The notes under the pieces: generated by a model
Databases searched by the model: none
Told to the model about the DNA's origin: nothing
Seen by the model: only the letters and a program-made list of their open reading frames with translations
NCBI GenBank assembly: GCA_035559815.1
Contig: DATMAT010000029.1
Location: forward strand, 66,485 to 116,522
Direction: 5' to 3'
DNA length: 50,038 nucleotides
From: Thermodesulfobacteriota bacterium
GTDB lineage: Bacteria; Desulfobacterota_D; UBA1144; Nemesobacterales; CSP1-2
In this document: piece by piece, positions 24,548 through 33,794 of the stretch
Layout of the letters: each line of letters begins with the position of its first letter
Position numbering within the stretch: position 1 is the first letter of the stretch
Translations under genes and position numbers: made by a program

Positions 24548-26020
24548 CTACCTCAAATACTCTCTCAGCACCTTGCCGGTGGGGCTTTTGGGAATCTCTT
24601 GTCTGAATTCGATAATACGGGGAATTTTGAAATCAGAAATCCTTCCTCGGCAGAATTCATAAATATCCTTAGCCTCTATCTTCTCACTTGCTACTATTAC
24701 CGCCTTTGCCAGCTCCTCTCCTTTACCGTCTTTTACCCCTATCACTACCGCTTCTCTAACCTGAGGATGTCTTAGTAATACGTTTTCTACCTCCTGAGGG
24801 TCTACCTTATGGCCTCCGATGTTTATGAAGAGCTTTTTTCGTCCGGTGATGTATATATAGCCTTCCTCATCTATCCTTCCCAAATCGCCGGTGAAGTAGA
24901 ATCCGTTTCTGAATGCCTTTTCTGTTTCCTCGGGCAGGCCGTAATATCCGCTGGTCATAGATGGACTTTTTACGGTTATTTCCCCGGTCTCGTTCACCTT
25001 TGCCGCACTTCCGTCTTCCTTTATGACCCTGACCTCGACGTTTTTAACTGGACGTCCTACCGAATTAAACTTGTCTTTTATGTTGTCGCTCAAGTTAATG
25101 GAGATCACGCCGGTTTCCGTGGAGCCGTATAGCTGTCTAGGATAAATGCCGAATTTGTTGTGGAACTTGTTGAAGGTTTCTTCGGATAAGGGCGCTCCGG
25201 CGGAGATGACCAGCTTAAGGGATGAAAAATCTCTGGGCCTGGGAAGGAAGGTTTCGGCGAGTACATTGAGCATAAAAGGAACGGCAGGAAAAACGGTGAT
25301 GGATTCTTTCTCGATAAGGTCGATTACCCTGTTTCTGTTGAATTCTGGAAGGACATATATACATGCTCCAACTTTTATCGCGCTGATGAAATTTCCAAAT
25401 CCGTATGTGTGGGAGATCGGCACTGTGAAAAGAATCCGGTCTTTTTCGGTCCAGCCTACGGTCTGGGTATGGTTATCGGCAAGAGCTATCAGGTTAAAAT
25501 GGGTTCTGGATACGCGCTTTGGCTTGCCTGTAGAGCCGGTGGAGTATAGATAGATAGCCTCATCCTCGGGTTTTATTAAAGCTTCGGCAGGACATTGAGC
25601 ATTACTATCTGAATATAACCAGTCCGTCTTATCTCCTTTTATTGCCACGACTGATGCTTCGGTTTCGAGTGCGGCCTTCTCGGCCAGCGGCCTTAGTTTG
25701 TCTTCAGTCAAAACGAGTTTAGCTGAAGAGTGTGAAATATAAAATTTAACTTCCTCTTCTTTGTATACGGCGTTTATGGGAACTGATGTTGCACCCAGGC
25801 TGGCTATGCCGAAGAAGCCGGCAACGAACTCAATCGAATTCGGAAGAAAGAGGGCAACCCGGTCACCCTTTTCTATACCTCGCGAGGCCAGGAAAGAAGA
25901 TAGGTTTCTTACTGCATGGTCGAGAGCTCTATAGCTGATTCTTTTATTGCCCTCCACAACAGCAGTTCTGTCGGAGTGTTTTTTTATGGTTGAAAGGAAT
26001 AAATCTGGCACGGTTTTCAT
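24548..26020 (-). CDS. AMP-dependent acyl-activating enzyme (acyl-CoA or acyl-ACP ligase)
   Basis: A 490-residue ANL-superfamily enzyme: P-loop LYSTGSTGKPKRV (158-170), the A5-type motif YGSTETGV, YFTGDLGRIDEEG (motif with the ribose-binding Asp), GRKKLFINIGGHKVDPQEVE (hinge), and the catalytic Lys in PTGKVLREYL (K483). It forms an acyl-adenylate and transfers the acyl group to CoA or a carrier protein. The nearby ACP gene supports a carrier-protein acceptor, but a benzoate- or fatty-acid-CoA ligase cannot be excluded. Its 5' leader contains a GTAG-family palindrome ending only 13 bases before the start codon, and no Shine-Dalgarno is visible. Confidence 0.85.
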   Translation of the reverse strand: MKTVPDLFLSTIKKHSDRTAVVEGNKRISYRALDHAVRNLSSFLASRGIEKGDRVALFLPNSIEFVAGFFGIASLGATSVPINAVYKEEEVKFYISHSSAKLVLTEDKLRPLAEKAALETEASVVAIKGDKTDWLYSDSNAQCPAEALIKPEDEAIYLYSTGSTGKPKRVSRTHFNLIALADNHTQTVGWTEKDRILFTVPISHTYGFGNFISAIKVGACIYVLPEFNRNRVIDLIEKESITVFPAVPFMLNVLAETFLPRPRDFSSLKLVISAGAPLSEETFNKFHNKFGIYPRQLYGSTETGVISINLSDNIKDKFNSVGRPVKNVEVRVIKEDGSAAKVNETGEITVKSPSMTSGYYGLPEETEKAFRNGFYFTGDLGRIDEEGYIYITGRKKLFINIGGHKVDPQEVENVLLRHPQVREAVVIGVKDGKGEELAKAVIVASEKIEAKDIYEFCRGRISDFKIPRIIEFRQEIPKSPTGKVLREYLR

Positions 26021-26033
26021 TATCGAGTATTCC

Positions 26034-26062
26034 GTAGGGGCGACCCGCCGGGTCGCCCCTAC
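26034..26062. repeat. GTAG...CTAC palindrome in the 5' leader of the ligase gene
   Basis: 29 bp with perfect 13-bp arms (GTAGGGGCGACCC / GGGTCGCCCCTAC) around GCC. It fills half of the 60-bp gap between argC (stop at 26081) and the ligase start (26020), so a transcript passing through would form a strong hairpin just before the start codon. Confidence 0.85.
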
Positions 26063-26080
26063 CTTAGAGTCAATGAAAAT

Positions 26081-27118
26081 CTAAGGATATATCCCTGGAT
26101 ATTTTAGACCTTCACCTTCCGGAAAATCAAACATGATATTCATGTCTTGTACCGCCTGGCCCGATGCGCCTTTTCCCAAGTTATCGAGTGCTACGACGGC
26201 TATGAAGACATCGTCTTGAAACCCGATTCCGATATCACAGAAGTTAGAGAAACGGACGTTTTTAACAGAGGGGAATTGCCCTTTTTCATATATTCTGACG
26301 AACTGTTGACCACCGTAGTACTGACTATATAGGTCAAAGATTTGGTCATAGCTTTTAGCTTCCTTCAACCTGGCATAAATTGTCGTAAGCATACCCCGGT
26401 TTATGGCTATGCTGTGGGGAATGAAGGTGATGTTAACCGGTTCTCCAGCCAAGCGTGAAAGCTCTTGCTCCATCTCCGGCCTCTGGTTATGCCCGGAGAC
26501 TCCATAAATAGAGGCCGTTTCATTTGATTCGGAGAAATGATGCTCCAGGGAGGGCGCCCTTCCTCCGCCGCTCAGTCCTGATTTCGAGTCCACAATCACC
26601 GAATTTTCCTTTATCATGCCTTTCGAGAATAGGGGAGCGAGCCCCATAATGGCGCTCGTGGCATAACATCCGGGGTTTGCCACCAGTTTAGCATCCCTTA
26701 TTTCTTTTCTGAAAATCTCAGGAAGGCCGTATACGGCTTCTTTAAGCAGGTTATTTGAGCTGTGTTTAACTTTGTACCACCTTTCATAGGTATCAGGGTG
26801 GTTAAGCCTAAAATCGGCGCTGAAATCAATTACACGGGCCCCGGTTTGAAGAAGCTTAGCTACGAAATGCATGGAGGCGCCGTGAGGAAGGCATGAGAAT
26901 ACCAGGTTGACTTCGTGAAGGCCGCCGAGCCTGGCAATTTTTACACACTCTAAATGGAGCAGGTTTCGAAACTGCGGAAAAACCTCCGATATCCTCTTTC
27001 CGGCAAACTTCTCTGAGGTAAGCCAGGATATTTCCACTCCTGGGTGGCTTACCAGAAGCCTTAATAGCTCTGCCCCGGTATAGCCTGTAGCTCCTAGCAC
27101 TCCGACCTTAATTTTCAT
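26081..27118 (-). CDS. argC: N-acetyl-gamma-glutamyl-phosphate reductase
   Basis: The frame is open to 27256, but the start at 27118 gives a protein of normal family length (345 residues) beginning MKIKVGVLGATGYTGAELLR, the NADP-binding fold. The catalytic Cys is C151 in VANPGCYATSA; SGLSGGGR and HNQRPEMEQEL are further family signatures, and the C-terminus has VDNLGKGASGQAVQ-like (VALDNLGKGASGQAVQDM). It reduces N-acetylglutamyl phosphate in arginine synthesis. No other arginine gene is near; it lies downstream of the trp/DHH run, beyond a repeat-bearing gap. Confidence 0.93.
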   Translation of the reverse strand: MKIKVGVLGATGYTGAELLRLLVSHPGVEISWLTSEKFAGKRISEVFPQFRNLLHLECVKIARLGGLHEVNLVFSCLPHGASMHFVAKLLQTGARVIDFSADFRLNHPDTYERWYKVKHSSNNLLKEAVYGLPEIFRKEIRDAKLVANPGCYATSAIMGLAPLFSKGMIKENSVIVDSKSGLSGGGRAPSLEHHFSESNETASIYGVSGHNQRPEMEQELSRLAGEPVNITFIPHSIAINRGMLTTIYARLKEAKSYDQIFDLYSQYYGGQQFVRIYEKGQFPSVKNVRFSNFCDIGIGFQDDVFIAVVALDNLGKGASGQAVQDMNIMFDFPEGEGLKYPGIYP

Positions 27119-27194
27119 CGCTTTTATATCTAGATTTTGAACAATCCTTCCTTGGTTGTAAACAATAATGACAAACTCGTCCAAAGTGATAGAT

Positions 27195-27293
27195 TGGTTG
27201 TCGGAGTTGGGCCGATGGTAATCAAAGAACTTCGATGACGAATAAAGAAGAAGCAACCCCTCTTTAATTCCCCTCTTAGTAAAGGGGGAAACA
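27195..27293. repeat. Dispersed repeat, copy 2, with C/G-rich hairpin
   Basis: GGTTGTCGGAGTTGGGCCGA and TGGTAATCAAAGAACTTC match 5161 onward. The following block CCCCTCTTAGTAAAGGGG is a diverged form of the hairpin at 5233-5271. It lies between argC and the DHH gene. Confidence 0.6.
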
Positions 27294-27311
27294 CGAAGGG
27301 GGGTCGGTTGG

Positions 27312-28637
27312 TTAATTCTCTTCCCCTATCTTTTCCGTGATAGCCTTGATGAAAAGGTCGGTAACCCATTTTTTGATGTGGCTTTGGGAGGCCTTGCCGA
27401 TGGCTTTCCTGACTTTTCGGAGAGAGATTACCGCTTTAGCCGCAGAACGGTGTCCGCCGGCGCTCCCGATTTCCTTGAAAAGGTCTCTTACCAGCCTGCC
27501 GGCGCTCTTAATGTATCCGACGTTTCTTACCGAGATTACCAGGTGTGATTTGCTTACGATGCCGAAGGCCACGGACCATTCGATTCCCTTTACCTGTATC
27601 CCGAAGTCAGCCATCTTGGGGATCAGGTATTCCCTCTCTACCCTTCCCAGGTTGACAAAAAACACGCCGTTCTGTATCCAATGGTCGGCAAGTGCCTGGC
27701 CAAACGACTTGATCTCCGAGGGAGGCATCTCTGCCCTCTCGATACGCCTGAGGAGTGCCAGATTGGCATGGGGGTAAAGATAGGTAAAGGCTTCTATATC
27801 GTCCCTGTTGGCATCCCGGTTTAACGATATGGTGTCCGTTTTTATTCCATATAGAAGAGCCGTGGCCAGCCTTTCCGAGATATCCACCTGAGCGGCGCGG
27901 AGATACTTTGTCAGTATGGTAGAGGTTGCTCCTTCCTCTGCTTTTATCTCGGAAAAACGCGCTTTGTAGGAGCCTACTTGAGGATGGTGGTCGATTACCG
28001 TATCCACCTCCGGAAGAAGGTCGCCAAAGTAGGGCGGCTGTACATCGACGAGGGCGATGGAGTCAAACCCTTTTAGCTCTTTGTGGTCTAGTTCTTCGAG
28101 GTCGATTTCCAGTAGCTCTATCATGGCCACGTTTTCCGGGCGGGAAATCCTCTCTCCCAGATGTCCGATCAATGCAGTCTGGCGATTTCGTTTAAGCAAG
28201 GTCCTCAAAGCCAGGGCGCTGGCGATAGAATCAGGGTCGGGATGGTCGTGTAAAAGAATCAACATCCTCTTGGCCTCGCCATGAACACGCCTCAGTTCCT
28301 CCACCCTAAGCTCTGTCTTGGCCAGTCTTTCTTCCTTGGCTATCTCGCTGGTGAGGATTTTATGGAATGGTACAAACCGCACCGAAGGAGGCGGCTCGTC
28401 TGGCCTGTCTCCATTGCTGACAATTATGGGTGTCTGTGGGTAATGTATGGAAAGCTCTTTGGAAATATCCGAGGAGAAAGTCTTTTTCTCGATCATGATC
28501 ACGCTGAAATTACCGGTCTGGTTTAAGGCTTCTTCCAGCGAGCTTACCCAGATGACCTCTCCCCTTTTTGAGAATAGTCCGAGAAGGAGCGAGTCAAAAT
28601 CCCCAATGAATAAATACCTACTCAATTCCCTCTGCAT
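27312..28637 (-). CDS. DHH-family phosphoesterase with extra N-terminal domain
   Basis: A 441-residue protein. Residues 1-120 are an extra N-terminal domain (YLFIGDFDSLLLGLFSKRG) resembling a nucleotide-binding or receiver-like fold. Residues 121 onward are a DHH/DHHA1 phosphoesterase: HDHPDPDSIAS (130-140, metal ligands), ALVDVQP (D198), VIDHHPQ (DHH at 216-218), GIKTDT, and the DHHA1 motif GSAGGHRSAAKA near the C-terminus. Relatives degrade nanoRNA, pAp or cyclic dinucleotides. The N-terminal domain sets it apart from classical NrnA and may bind a ligand. It starts 34 bases after trpA, so it is probably in the trp transcript. Confidence 0.85.
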   Translation of the reverse strand: MQRELSRYLFIGDFDSLLLGLFSKRGEVIWVSSLEEALNQTGNFSVIMIEKKTFSSDISKELSIHYPQTPIIVSNGDRPDEPPPSVRFVPFHKILTSEIAKEERLAKTELRVEELRRVHGEAKRMLILLHDHPDPDSIASALALRTLLKRNRQTALIGHLGERISRPENVAMIELLEIDLEELDHKELKGFDSIALVDVQPPYFGDLLPEVDTVIDHHPQVGSYKARFSEIKAEEGATSTILTKYLRAAQVDISERLATALLYGIKTDTISLNRDANRDDIEAFTYLYPHANLALLRRIERAEMPPSEIKSFGQALADHWIQNGVFFVNLGRVEREYLIPKMADFGIQVKGIEWSVAFGIVSKSHLVISVRNVGYIKSAGRLVRDLFKEIGSAGGHRSAAKAVISLRKVRKAIGKASQSHIKKWVTDLFIKAITEKIGEEN

Positions 28638-28670
28638 GCTTTGAGTCCGGAGTAAGTTTAGTTTCTTGAA

Positions 28671-29486
28671 TTACTGACTATATCTCTCGTTTCTTTTGCA
28701 AGCCTCGCTCAAGCTTCTGATGAAGAGAGAGGTTTCTTCCAGCAGTTTTTCTCTACTATGCCCATGCTTCTCTATTATCCTTACCAGAGCGCTTCCCACA
28801 ATCACTGCATCGGCAAACCGGGCAATCCTGTTTGCCTGCTCCGGGGTCGAGACGCCAAAACCAATGCCCACAGGGAGCCGGGTGTATTTTTTTATTTCCT
28901 GGACGAGAGCTTCGAGCGAGTAACTCATCTCCGGTCTGGCTCCGGTAACCCCGGTTACAGAAACCAGATACACAAAGCCGCTGGCATTATCCGAGACCAG
29001 TTTTATTCTATCGGCAGTGCTAGTAGGAGCCAGAAGAAACACCAGGTTAAGTCCGGCCTTGTCCGCGTGTACCTTAAACTCGTCCGCTTCTTCCGGAGGA
29101 AGGTCGACTACAAGCACACCGTCCACGCCGGCATCGCGTGCATCGATAGAAAATTTTTCAAGGCCGTATGCCAGAAACGGGTTGTAATAGCCGAAGAGTA
29201 TGATCGGAACGTTGGAATGCTCCCGGACCTTTCTTACCACGTTCAGGACGCCCCTAACGGTCGTTCCATTTTGTAACGCCCTTTCCGAGGCCAGTTGTAT
29301 GGTTGGCCCGTCGGCCATGGGGTCCGAAAAAGGGACGCCAAGCTCAATTATGTCTGCACCGCTTTCTTCGAGCTTAGAAACTATATACGGAGTGCATTCC
29401 AAGGAAGGGTCACCCGCGGTTATGTAGGTGACCAAAGCCGCTTTTCCCTTTTCTCTCAGTTCTTTAAACTTACTCTCTATCCTCAT
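28671..29486 (-). CDS. trpA: Tryptophan synthase alpha subunit
   Basis: A 271-residue TIM-barrel protein with ITAGDPS, the catalytic pair E48 (IIELGVPFSDP) and D59 (MADGPTIQ), VDGVLVVDLPPEE, and the phosphate-binding GIGFGVSTPEQA and VIVGSAL. It cleaves indole-glycerol phosphate and passes indole to TrpB. It follows trpB after a 260-bp gap, wider than usual and without a visible gene. The next gene, a DHH phosphoesterase, starts 34 bases downstream. Confidence 0.97.
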   Translation of the reverse strand: MRIESKFKELREKGKAALVTYITAGDPSLECTPYIVSKLEESGADIIELGVPFSDPMADGPTIQLASERALQNGTTVRGVLNVVRKVREHSNVPIILFGYYNPFLAYGLEKFSIDARDAGVDGVLVVDLPPEEADEFKVHADKAGLNLVFLLAPTSTADRIKLVSDNASGFVYLVSVTGVTGARPEMSYSLEALVQEIKKYTRLPVGIGFGVSTPEQANRIARFADAVIVGSALVRIIEKHGHSREKLLEETSLFIRSLSEACKRNERYSQ

Positions 29487-29746
29487 CTCATTATTTGTTA
29501 AAAAGTAGACCTAAGTAGTGGAGCGGAATAATGCCCCTTTTCTTTGAAAAGGGATACACCTACTCTCATTTTCTGCTTGCTCTTCTGGAAGGAGAGTTTC
29601 AGTTGTGTATGAAAAGTTACACATTTGCCGGGACCATATTTTTAGACAATCTAACCGTTTCCAAATTAAAGTCAAGGACTGGCGGCGGAATCATTCTTTT
29701 GGGTGATATTGAGGCTTGTGACCCTATTTTTTTCTCAATTTGGTAT

Positions 29747-30940
29747 TTACTTCAGTATGTTGGCTACTGCCTGGATATCCTTGTCCCCGCGCCCGGAAAG
29801 GCAGATTATTATAATTGAATCCCTGGGCATCTGAGGGGCTATTTTAGCCGCGTAGGCCAAGGCGTGGGCGGATTCAAGCGCCGGTATTATCCCCTCGGTC
29901 TGGGATAGGAATTTAAACCCTTCTAGCGCCTCTTTGTCCGTAACCGATGTGTAGAAGACGCGGCCAGAGTCCTTGAGAAAAGAGTGCTCCGGGCCTACCC
30001 CCGGGTAATCTAACCCCGGAGCAATCGAATGGGTGCCTTTTACCTGTCCGTCATCATCCTGGAGCAAGTAGGTTTTACTGCCGTGAAGAACCCCGGGCTT
30101 TCCGGCAGAGATGCTGGCCGCATGCAGGCCGGTCTTTAGCCCCTCTCCCGCTGCTTCGACCCCGGTCATCCTCACGCTTTCATCTTCTAGAAAAGGATAA
30201 AAGAGCCCCATAGCATTTGAGCCGCCTCCGACACATGCTATTAGATGGTGGGGAAGCCTTCCCTCTTTCTGGAGGATCTGTTCTTTGGCCTCCTCCCCAA
30301 TTATGGACTGAAAATCCCTCACCATCATGGGATAGGGATGGGGTCCGGCTACGCTTCCTATTATGTAGAAGGTTGTCCTCACGTTGGTAATCCAATCCCT
30401 CATGGCTTCATTCATGGCGTCTTTCAAGGTCTTAGTCCCGGAGGATACCTCTCTCAGCTTTGCCCCCAGTAGCTTCATGCGAAACACGTTAAGGGCCTGT
30501 CTCTTGGTGTCTTCCAGTCCCATGAATATCTCGCATTCCATTTGGAATAGTGCGGCGACTGTGGCCGTAGCGACGCCGTGCTGCCCTGCACCGGTTTCTG
30601 CGATAATCCTCTTCTTGTTCATGCGGGAGGCAAGGAGGGCCTGGCCTATGGTGTTGTTTATCTTGTGTGCACCGGTATGAGCGAGGTCTTCTCGCTTTAG
30701 ATAGATCTTTGCCCCTCCACATTCCTTGGTCATTCTCTCGGCGAAATAGAGCGGGGTGGGCCGGCCTGCATATTCTTTAAGGTAATGATCCAGCTCCGCT
30801 CGAAACTTCCGGTCGTCTTTTATTTCCAGGTATGCCCTCTCCAACTCCAGAAGTGCGGGCATAAGTGTTTCAGAAACGTATCTTCCACCGTATGCTCCAA
30901 ATCGTCCCCTCTCGTCGGGGAGTTTCAATTTAGTCTTCAT
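29747..30940 (-). CDS. trpB: Tryptophan synthase beta subunit
   Basis: A 397-residue PLP enzyme of normal length. The PLP Lys is K93 in [15 protein letters not shown]; the phosphate-binding Gly-rich loop is [10 protein letters not shown], and [12 protein letters not shown] and [12 protein letters not shown] are TrpB1 signatures. It condenses indole with serine. Its start overlaps the end of trpF by 11 bases. The minus-strand order trpF-trpB-trpA is the common one; trpC, trpD and trpE are not in the window. Confidence 0.97.
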   Translation of the reverse strand: MKTKLKLPDERGRFGAYGGRYVSETLMPALLELERAYLEIKDDRKFRAELDHYLKEYAGRPTPLYFAERMTKECGGAKIYLKREDLAHTGAHKINNTIGQALLASRMNKKRIIAETGAGQHGVATATVAALFQMECEIFMGLEDTKRQALNVFRMKLLGAKLREVSSGTKTLKDAMNEAMRDWITNVRTTFYIIGSVAGPHPYPMMVRDFQSIIGEEAKEQILQKEGRLPHHLIACVGGGSNAMGLFYPFLEDESVRMTGVEAAGEGLKTGLHAASISAGKPGVLHGSKTYLLQDDDGQVKGTHSIAPGLDYPGVGPEHSFLKDSGRVFYTSVTDKEALEGFKFLSQTEGIIPALESAHALAYAAKIAPQMPRDSIIIICLSGRGDKDIQAVANILK

Positions 30941-31541
30941 TTCTAACCGCCTCTACAAATTTTTTTAGCTTTTCTGGGTTCTTTTTTCCGGGATAGTCCT
31001 CGACGCCAGTGCTAACGTCAACCGCATATGGATGCACAATTCTAATGGCCTGAAAGACGTTTTCGGGAGTGAGCCCGCCGGAAAGGATTATTCTTTTGGA
31101 CGTGTTTAAGTCTTTGAGGGCGACCCACCCAAAGCTTCTACCGGTCCCCCCGTAGCTCTCTTCGGAGAAGGTGTCAAAGAGTACTACTTTAACCGGATAA
31201 GATTCGATGAGTTTAAGGTCGATGTTTTCTTTTACTCTAATTGCTTTAATTACCCTGGTGAAGTTTTTACAAAAGTCAGGGGGCTCGTCACCGTGAAGCT
31301 GGATGGTGTCAAATCCTGCCTTCTCTTTAGTATAATTGATCTCGTCCAACCCCTGGTTTACGAATATTCCCACCGTTGTGATGAACGGAGGCAGGTTCGA
31401 GATGATGTTATTGGCGCTCTCCGGGTCTATATACCGTTTGCTCCCCCTGTAAAATACAAACCCCAGGGCGTCCGCCCCCGAATCTATGGCTAAAAAAGCA
31501 TCCTCGATATTGGTAATCCCGCAAATCTTGATCTTGGTCAT
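30930..31541 (-). CDS. trpF: Phosphoribosylanthranilate isomerase
   Basis: A 203-residue TIM-barrel protein with [11 protein letters not shown] (general-base Cys7), [34 protein letters not shown] (general-acid Asp region), [10 protein letters not shown] and VDVSTGVED, all characteristic of TrpF. It performs the Amadori rearrangement in tryptophan synthesis. It is the first gene of the minus-strand trp run and probably carries the promoter in the 31542-31880 spacer, although no leader peptide with Trp codons was seen. Confidence 0.96.
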   Translation of the reverse strand: MTKIKICGITNIEDAFLAIDSGADALGFVFYRGSKRYIDPESANNIISNLPPFITTVGIFVNQGLDEINYTKEKAGFDTIQLHGDEPPDFCKNFTRVIKAIRVKENIDLKLIESYPVKVVLFDTFSEESYGGTGRSFGWVALKDLNTSKRIILSGGLTPENVFQAIRIVHPYAVDVSTGVEDYPGKKNPEKLKKFVEAVRNED

Positions 31542-31880
31542 TGGGATAAGTAATTATACCAAAGTTAAGACTCTATACACGGGCTTAAGAATGCCATAGG
31601 GGGAATGGTATGTCTTGGTCGGGGGCAAGGGCGGTCAATAAAACTATCTTAACGGAATTCCTAATGACCAAATGCACAGATATTTTCAATATGATATTAA
31701 AATTTATTAATGATTTCAGTATGTTCTAAGAACAGAGGTCCGTGTTATCTGTTTATTACGAGCTGCATTTTTTTGGCGCCCAACGCCCACACGCTCATAT
31801 TCCCATACGCTAGTTTTATCTGTTTATTATGAACTGCCCTTTCGGGCATAGCATTGGCCTATTACTCATGTGAAAACCAT
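31542..31880. other. Spacer between trpF and the glycan locus
   Basis: No gene in 339 bases. The stretch is A+T-rich and contains a 14-bp direct repeat TTATCTGTTTATTA at 31745-31758 and 31816-31829, followed each time by a similar segment (CGAGCTGC / TGAACTGC). It marks the change to the more A+T-rich glycan locus. Confidence 0.4.
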
Positions 31881-32690
31881 CTATTCGAAAGGATAACCCA
31901 TTTCCCGCTTTACCTTGTCGATGAAATCTAGGTCATCTTGGCTCAAGTAGGAAGTATATCCCCCCACCACGCCTTTCCTGACCTTAAAGCTCTCGTCATC
32001 GCTAACGTTTGCTGGCCGCATTGATCTCTGTTTAAACAAGAATTCTTTTTCCATTACTTTCATGTTATCAAAACTGGCGAATTGTACGGCCTCTCTTATT
32101 AGATTTTCCTCAACTTGGTAGAGACCTAAAAAGCGCATAGTTTGATACAGGACCTCTTCCGGATTATTATGCATATCTTCATATTTCAGGTGTAGGAATT
32201 CTTTGGGAACGCCCCTATTCTGGTGCCAAGTATTATAGAAGGTTATAATTTTCTTAACACCATATCGGTCGCTGCGGATGAATTCGGAGATATTTCCATT
32301 ATACTTGCCAATCCTCTTTGTAGCCTGAAAATAGCATGAAACCAGCGCATCCTTGATATTCCGGGTCAACAAAATCACCTTTTTACCAGCGTACTTTCTC
32401 TTGTCCGTGGGCAATTCAAAATATCTAAGTCCTTCATTCATCGAGGAACGGTCATGTGTTAATTGGGTGCGGAGAATTCCGGAGGCAGCGGTCGTTACTT
32501 TGTACGTATCAAGCATGATTTCATCAGGAAGCTTAAACTGCTCACACAGTATTTTCCCTATCAATACCCTTAACCAAGTCCTTCCGCTTTTTGGATAGGA
32601 TATTAGATATGCATCTGTTTTGAGGTGCTTATATTGCGCTACGAGGTAGCTGCAGACCTGTTTAGCAACGTTTAAAGCCATTGGTGCCAT
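31881..32690 (-). CDS. Sulfotransferase domain protein
   Basis: A 269-residue protein with the PAPS 5'-phosphosulfate loop YPKSGRTWLRVL (residues about 33-44) and the 3'-phosphate site RNIKDALVSCYF; the C-terminal RKGVVGGYTSYLSQDDLDFI is the classic region that contacts the nucleotide. It resembles cytosolic-type sulfotransferases (Sulfotransfer_1) and would sulfate a glycan or lipid using PAPS. No PAPS synthesis gene is in the window. ATG at 32681 is an alternative start. A decayed copy of the start region is at 33961-34045. It is the first of three sulfotransferase genes in this locus. Confidence 0.85.
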   Translation of the reverse strand: MAPMALNVAKQVCSYLVAQYKHLKTDAYLISYPKSGRTWLRVLIGKILCEQFKLPDEIMLDTYKVTTAASGILRTQLTHDRSSMNEGLRYFELPTDKRKYAGKKVILLTRNIKDALVSCYFQATKRIGKYNGNISEFIRSDRYGVKKIITFYNTWHQNRGVPKEFLHLKYEDMHNNPEEVLYQTMRFLGLYQVEENLIREAVQFASFDNMKVMEKEFLFKQRSMRPANVSDDESFKVRKGVVGGYTSYLSQDDLDFIDKVKREMGYPFE

Positions 32691-32816
32691 TTTACGAGGC
32701 GTTAATCAGAGGTAAAATGAAAAGCTATAGAGATATGTACGGATTGTCAAGGATATAGAACGGATGTTCGTGCAATAGTTCGAGAAGAACAAAATGATTA
32801 AGGTGATCAATCACAG

Positions 32817-33794
32817 TTGAGACCAATATTTATCGGGGGATGTAGTAGAAGCGGTACAACCCTTCTGGGGGCCATGCTTGGTTCCCATAGCGAATGTTTG
32901 TGTGTTCCCGAGTCCCAATTTAAGATCGACGCACTTCACTATTCTTATCGAAACAATAAGGACAATGATATAATGTACACGATTAATAAGATTAAAAGCC
33001 ACTGGCGATTCAAGCTGGGCTTCGATATCGATTTAGGCTCAGTTCCACTATCGGAAATTGGATCCTCCTATCCGGGATTAATTGAGTGGATTGTCAGAAA
33101 GTATGGTGAGAAACAGGGCAAATTACATCATAGAATGTGGGTTGATCATACACCCTCAAATATACGACATGCCGCCACGTTATTTGAGCTCTTTCCCGAG
33201 GCGAGACTGATTCATATTGTCAGGGATGGGAGGGCGGTAGCGGCATCCATCATGCCATTGGATTGGGGGCCAAATACGATAAGTAAGGCGGCTTATTTCT
33301 GGATAGAAAGAGTAGCTTATGGCCTCGCTGCCGAGTCTTTCGGGGGAGGAAAACGGGTCATGCGAATTACATACGAGGAATTGGTCAAAAATCCAGAAAT
33401 AACCTTGAAAAAGCTTTGTAGTTGGCTGGATATTGATTATCAGGATGGGATGGTCAAGGCCGATAATTTTATCGTACCGGAGTACGCCTCAGGACAACAT
33501 GTTCTTATTGGAAAGCTTCCTGATGTCGAACGCATAAATGCTTGGGAAAAAGCATTGACAGCTCGTGAAATTGAAGTATTCGAGGCGCTAACCAAAGACT
33601 TGCTTAGTTATCTAGGATATGCCCCCAAGTTTGGGCTGAAAGCAAGGTCTATGACTAGGATGGAAGAGCTAGTTTGGGGTATTAGGGAAATGCTAATGGG
33701 AGGTATCATTAATAAAATTCGATATAACGTTAGGGTTCAAAAAGTCAATGTTAAGATGAGGCTGAAGAGTAAAGGCAAGGGTGGGGAGGGTTAA
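32817..33794 (+). CDS. Sulfotransferase family protein
   Basis: A 325-residue protein starting with the PAPS loop IFIGGCSRSGTTLLGAMLGS (4-23) and containing LIHIVRDGRAVAASIM, the 3'-phosphate-binding segment, then a C-terminal helical domain and a basic tail. It is a different subfamily from the gene at 31881 (Sulfotransfer_3-like). TTG at 32817 is the only possible start after the in-frame stop at 32799, and AAGGTGAT lies about 10 bases upstream, supporting it. Probable role: sulfation of the surface glycan made by this locus. Confidence 0.85.
   Translation: MRPIFIGGCSRSGTTLLGAMLGSHSECLCVPESQFKIDALHYSYRNNKDNDIMYTINKIKSHWRFKLGFDIDLGSVPLSEIGSSYPGLIEWIVRKYGEKQGKLHHRMWVDHTPSNIRHAATLFELFPEARLIHIVRDGRAVAASIMPLDWGPNTISKAAYFWIERVAYGLAAESFGGGKRVMRITYEELVKNPEITLKKLCSWLDIDYQDGMVKADNFIVPEYASGQHVLIGKLPDVERINAWEKALTAREIEVFEALTKDLLSYLGYAPKFGLKARSMTRMEELVWGIREMLMGGIINKIRYNVRVQKVNVKMRLKSKGKGGEG

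Noticed and set aside
27119-27256. Longer start for argC
   Set aside because: Adds 46 residues unlike the family before the NADP-binding fold, and reaches into a dispersed repeat.
29487-29746. Wide gap between trpB and trpA with a 95-codon plus-strand frame overlapping it
   Set aside because: The frame runs into trpB on the opposite strand, has no SD and no protein-like pattern; no small gene or attenuator was seen on the minus strand.
31745-31829. 14-bp direct repeat as a possible CRISPR or integration site
   Set aside because: Only two copies, one spacer and no associated gene; noted only as a simple repeat.
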